A stretch of 64,000 nucleotides of DNA, from contig DANB01000011.1 of assembly GCA_002497245.1 (NCBI GenBank), forward strand, positions 420-64,419, written 5' to 3'. The position numbers were made by a program, and so were the translations under genes. Numbering within the stretch: position 1 is the stretch's first letter; each line of letters opens with the position of its first letter. This document shows positions 62,058 to 64,000 of this stretch, one piece after another. Source of the stretch: Euryarchaeota archaeon UBA439 (GTDB taxonomy: Archaea; Thermoplasmatota; Poseidoniia; Poseidoniales; Thalassarchaeaceae). The notes beneath the pieces were generated by a model, which saw only the letters and a program-made list of their open reading frames with translations, did no database searches and was not told the origin of the DNA.

Positions 62058-62552
62058 TCAATTATGTTGGTCTCCTTTGCTCTTTTTTATAACTTGAACA
62101 TTGGTGATTCTAGATTCTGGATATTGGCCATCTGAATCTTTCTCAATAGATTTCAACATATCCCATGCGCATAGTAATCCTGCATTAACTCCGCATAATG
62201 CTTCCATTTCAACTCCTGTCATCCAATGAGTTCGAACTGTAACCGTACATCTAAGATTAGAACCTTCAATATTCCATTCTACAGAGCAACCTTCAATTGG
62301 GATAATGTGACAGTGAGGTAAGATTCTTGGAGTTTCTTTTACCGCCTGAATTGATGCAATAGTTGAAATTTCTCTGACATCACCTTTTTTTGAACGTCCT
62401 TTAACTGCATTAATACCTGAAGATGACAATTCCAAAACTCCTGTAGCAATCGCCTCACGGAAAACTACATCTTTACTACCAACATCAACGATAGCAGACC
62501 ATGAATCTTTTAATTCATCGACGCTCATGTAATCTTCGGAGAGAGTACTCAT
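62058..62552 (-). CDS. moaC: Cyclic pyranopterin monophosphate synthase
   Basis: 164 aa. Second enzyme of molybdenum cofactor synthesis. SKDVVFREAIATGVLEL is the conserved VxxKxxTxRxAxAxG start, somewhat varied. IQAVKETPRILPHCHIIPIEG and THWMTGVEMEALCGVNAGLLCAWDMLKS hold the catalytic Asp and the MTGVEMEALxxV signature. Directly follows moaE. Start ATG at 62552 (or 62531). Confidence 0.95.
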   Translation of the reverse strand: MSTLSEDYMSVDELKDSWSAIVDVGSKDVVFREAIATGVLELSSSGINAVKGRSKKGDVREISTIASIQAVKETPRILPHCHIIPIEGCSVEWNIEGSNLRCTVTVRTHWMTGVEMEALCGVNAGLLCAWDMLKSIEKDSDGQYPESRITNVQVIKKSKGDQHN

Positions 62553-62588
62553 TATTCAGATAAACGGAAGTTAAATCTGAGATAAAAA

Positions 62589-63017
62589 TCATCCAAGACC
62601 TTGTTTCCAAATTTCACCATCAGATCTTACTTCTTTTTTCCACAATGGTGCTTCTAATTTAAGTTGATTAATTAACCAAGAACAAGCTTCGAAGCCGGCC
62701 TCCCTATGTTTCGAGCCGACATGAATACAGACTATAGGCTCGGATGGTTCAACTATGCCAATTCTATGTGCAACTAAAACTGATTTGACGCTAAATTTAT
62801 CTATAGAAGTTTTGGCAATATCTGAGAGAATATGATTTAATTTATTTTCCCAAGCATCAAATTCAAGTCTCTTGACTTTGATTCCATTATCGTCACCTCT
62901 TGTTAATCCTACAAATGAAACTACACTTCCACATCCTTCAATATTCAATAAAGAACGAAGAAAGTTTGGATCGAGTTGATCCTCTTCTATTCTAATGATT
63001 ACTTCCTCTTTTGACAT
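62589..63017 (-). CDS. moaE: Molybdopterin synthase catalytic subunit
   Basis: About 142 aa. Transfers sulfur from MoaD to precursor Z. GCGSVVSFVGLTRGDDNGIKVKRLEFDAW is the N-terminal core, VLVAHRIGIVEPSEPIVCIHVGSKHREAGFEACSWLINQLKLEAPLWKKEV the active-site region with the catalytic Lys pair (WKKE). The ATG at 63017 (MSKEEVIIRIEED) matches family length; the frame is open to 63095. moaC follows 36 bp later. Confidence 0.95.
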   Translation of the reverse strand: MSKEEVIIRIEEDQLDPNFLRSLLNIEGCGSVVSFVGLTRGDDNGIKVKRLEFDAWENKLNHILSDIAKTSIDKFSVKSVLVAHRIGIVEPSEPIVCIHVGSKHREAGFEACSWLINQLKLEAPLWKKEVRSDGEIWKQGLG

Positions 63018-63119
63018 CTGAGTAACCCGCTTCTGAACGGTTCGAGTACAAATTATCGGATGAACTCTTTGATTGTAAATGACCAAACCTTTCAAACAAT
63101 ATACCTCATACGCAAATGC

Positions 63120-64000
63120 GTGAAGGAGAGGATTGACATCTTGGGGGCGGGTCTATCAGGCCTTGCTGCAGCGACAATACTCGCCAAGGCAGGTAAAGAA
63201 GTTCATGTTCACGAGATACGTAAAAATAGCGGTGCAAGATTTGATGGTGATTTTCAAGGAATTGAGAATTGGACAAGTGAAATTGACTTTTTTGATGAAA
63301 TGAGAGACTGGGGGCTGGAACCAGAAGAATTCAAATCAAATGCATTTGATATAATTGATTTGATTCATCCCGATGATGTCATTACAAATCCAATAACTAA
63401 TGGTACAGCTTTTAGAGTTGTGGAGAGAGGAACAGACGAACATTGCATAGATCAAGGGTTCAAACGGATGGCAATTTCAGCCGGTGCAAAAATTCACTAT
63501 GGAGTTAAAGTTAGTCCTGATGACTGCGATATCGTAGCAGCAGGCCCAAAAGACTCTAGTGCACTTGCTTTCGGAGAAATCTTCCATACGGATCATCCAA
63601 ACCATGTAGCCTTCCAATTGAATGATAAATTGGCACCGGGCGCCTATTCATACCTGATAATAATTGATGGAGTAGGGCTGATTTGTACATGTTTATGGAG
63701 AAAACAAAAGAAATCAGGAAGATATCTTAATGAAACCATAGCTTGGTATGAGTCAAACTACGAATTGAATAGGATACCTATCAAAAGAGTTGGTGGGAAG
63801 GGGGATTTCAGTTTACCAAAAAAATATATTCATGAAGATAAGATATATGTTGGAGAAGCAGGAGGCTTGCAAGATTTCATGTGGGGTTTTGGTATGAGGT
63901 ATGCAATTACTAGCGGAGTTCTAGCAGCACAATCGATTCTCAATCAATGTGACTATGAGGTTGAAGTAAGGAAGAGACTTGTTCCTTTGATCAAAATAAG
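63120..64000 (+). CDS. Geranylgeranyl-reductase-like flavoprotein, 3' truncated by window end
   Basis: Open frame from GTG 63120 to the window edge (293 codons, no stop). The Rossmann FAD motif IDILGAGLSGLAAATILAKAGKEVHVHE starts at about residue 5. Near the end, IYVGEAGGLQDFMWGFGMRYAITSGVLAAQSIL is the second FAD motif typical of the geranylgeranyl reductase family (GDAAGxxxxxxGEGIxxAxxSG), here slightly changed. This family saturates isoprenoid chains of archaeal lipids or quinones. The GTG start, with no clear SD, is tentative. The C-terminal part lies outside the window. Confidence 0.85.
   Translation, partial: MKERIDILGAGLSGLAAATILAKAGKEVHVHEIRKNSGARFDGDFQGIENWTSEIDFFDEMRDWGLEPEEFKSNAFDIIDLIHPDDVITNPITNGTAFRVVERGTDEHCIDQGFKRMAISAGAKIHYGVKVSPDDCDIVAAGPKDSSALAFGEIFHTDHPNHVAFQLNDKLAPGAYSYLIIIDGVGLICTCLWRKQKKSGRYLNETIAWYESNYELNRIPIKRVGGKGDFSLPKKYIHEDKIYVGEAGGLQDFMWGFGMRYAITSGVLAAQSILNQCDYEVEVRKRLVPLIKI

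Noticed and set aside
1..64000. Insertion sequences, prophage or integrated plasmid
   Set aside because: No transposase, integrase, long terminal repeats or attachment-site duplication was seen; the tRNA genes have no adjacent integrase.

Overview
The window looks like a compact, AT-rich genome segment of a marine planktonic euryarchaeon, most likely Marine Group II (Candidatus Poseidoniales/Thalassoarchaea). Archaeal information-processing genes are mixed with bacterial-type central metabolism. The archaeal evidence is Pelota, GatD, the small RFC subunit, PCNA, Orc1/Cdc6, the fibrillarin/Nop5 pair, transcription factor S and an intron-containing tRNA-Met with a bulge-helix-bulge junction. 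The bacterial-like metabolic genes are formate-THF ligase, PanB, an acyl-CoA carboxylase, the fused B12 mutase IcmF, GlpX and a class I aldolase. The taxonomic call is inference from gene content; no rRNA is present in the window.

Layout. 1-10 kb: tRNA-Phe, an endonuclease IV-like nuclease, Pelota, fhs, an AroE-like protein, an acyl-CoA carboxyltransferase and gatD. 10-17 kb: a stand-alone Rieske oxygenase, the split tRNA-Met gene, rfcS, panB, an amino-acid permease with C-terminal EF-hands and a PI-PLC-like lipoprotein. 17-20 kb: an operon of a catalytic LigB-type dioxygenase closely resembling 2-aminophenol 1,6-dioxygenase beta, its metal-site-degenerate partner and a RidA-family protein. 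20-31 kb: a PAP2-like membrane protein, a YbaK deacylase, a SMUG1-like glycosylase, acyl-CoA synthetase, a LysE exporter, icmF and a PD-(D/E)XK nuclease. 31-42 kb: an aquaporin, Fpg, the fibrillarin/Nop5 operon, crcB, TFS, PCNA, a glycosyltransferase, an ABC exporter and tRNA-Gly. 42-50 kb: a TatD-like hydrolase, a TBP-like protein, a thioesterase, an EF-Tu/SelB-like pseudo-GTPase, a PfkB kinase and biotin carboxylase. 50-64 kb: a diflavin reductase, an RNase Z-like hydrolase, Orc1/Cdc6, a fused CoaD/dephospho-CoA kinase preceded by a large structured RNA candidate, a large winged-helix protein, aldolase, GlpX, MoaC, MoaE and the 5' part of a geranylgeranyl-reductase-like flavoprotein.

How the genes fit together. 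Acyl-CoA synthetase, carboxylase subunits, IcmF and thioesterase indicate fatty-acid and branched-chain acyl-CoA turnover. Aldolase plus GlpX indicate gluconeogenic hexose metabolism. PanB and CoaD-DPCK belong to CoA synthesis. Four DNA-repair proteins (endonuclease IV-like, SMUG1-like, Fpg and the RecB-like nuclease) are spread through the window. The most unusual elements are the 56.18-56.50 kb structured RNA candidate, the aminophenol-type ring-cleavage operon, the EF-hand permease, the divergent TBP-fold protein and the aquaporin without its selectivity-filter arginine.
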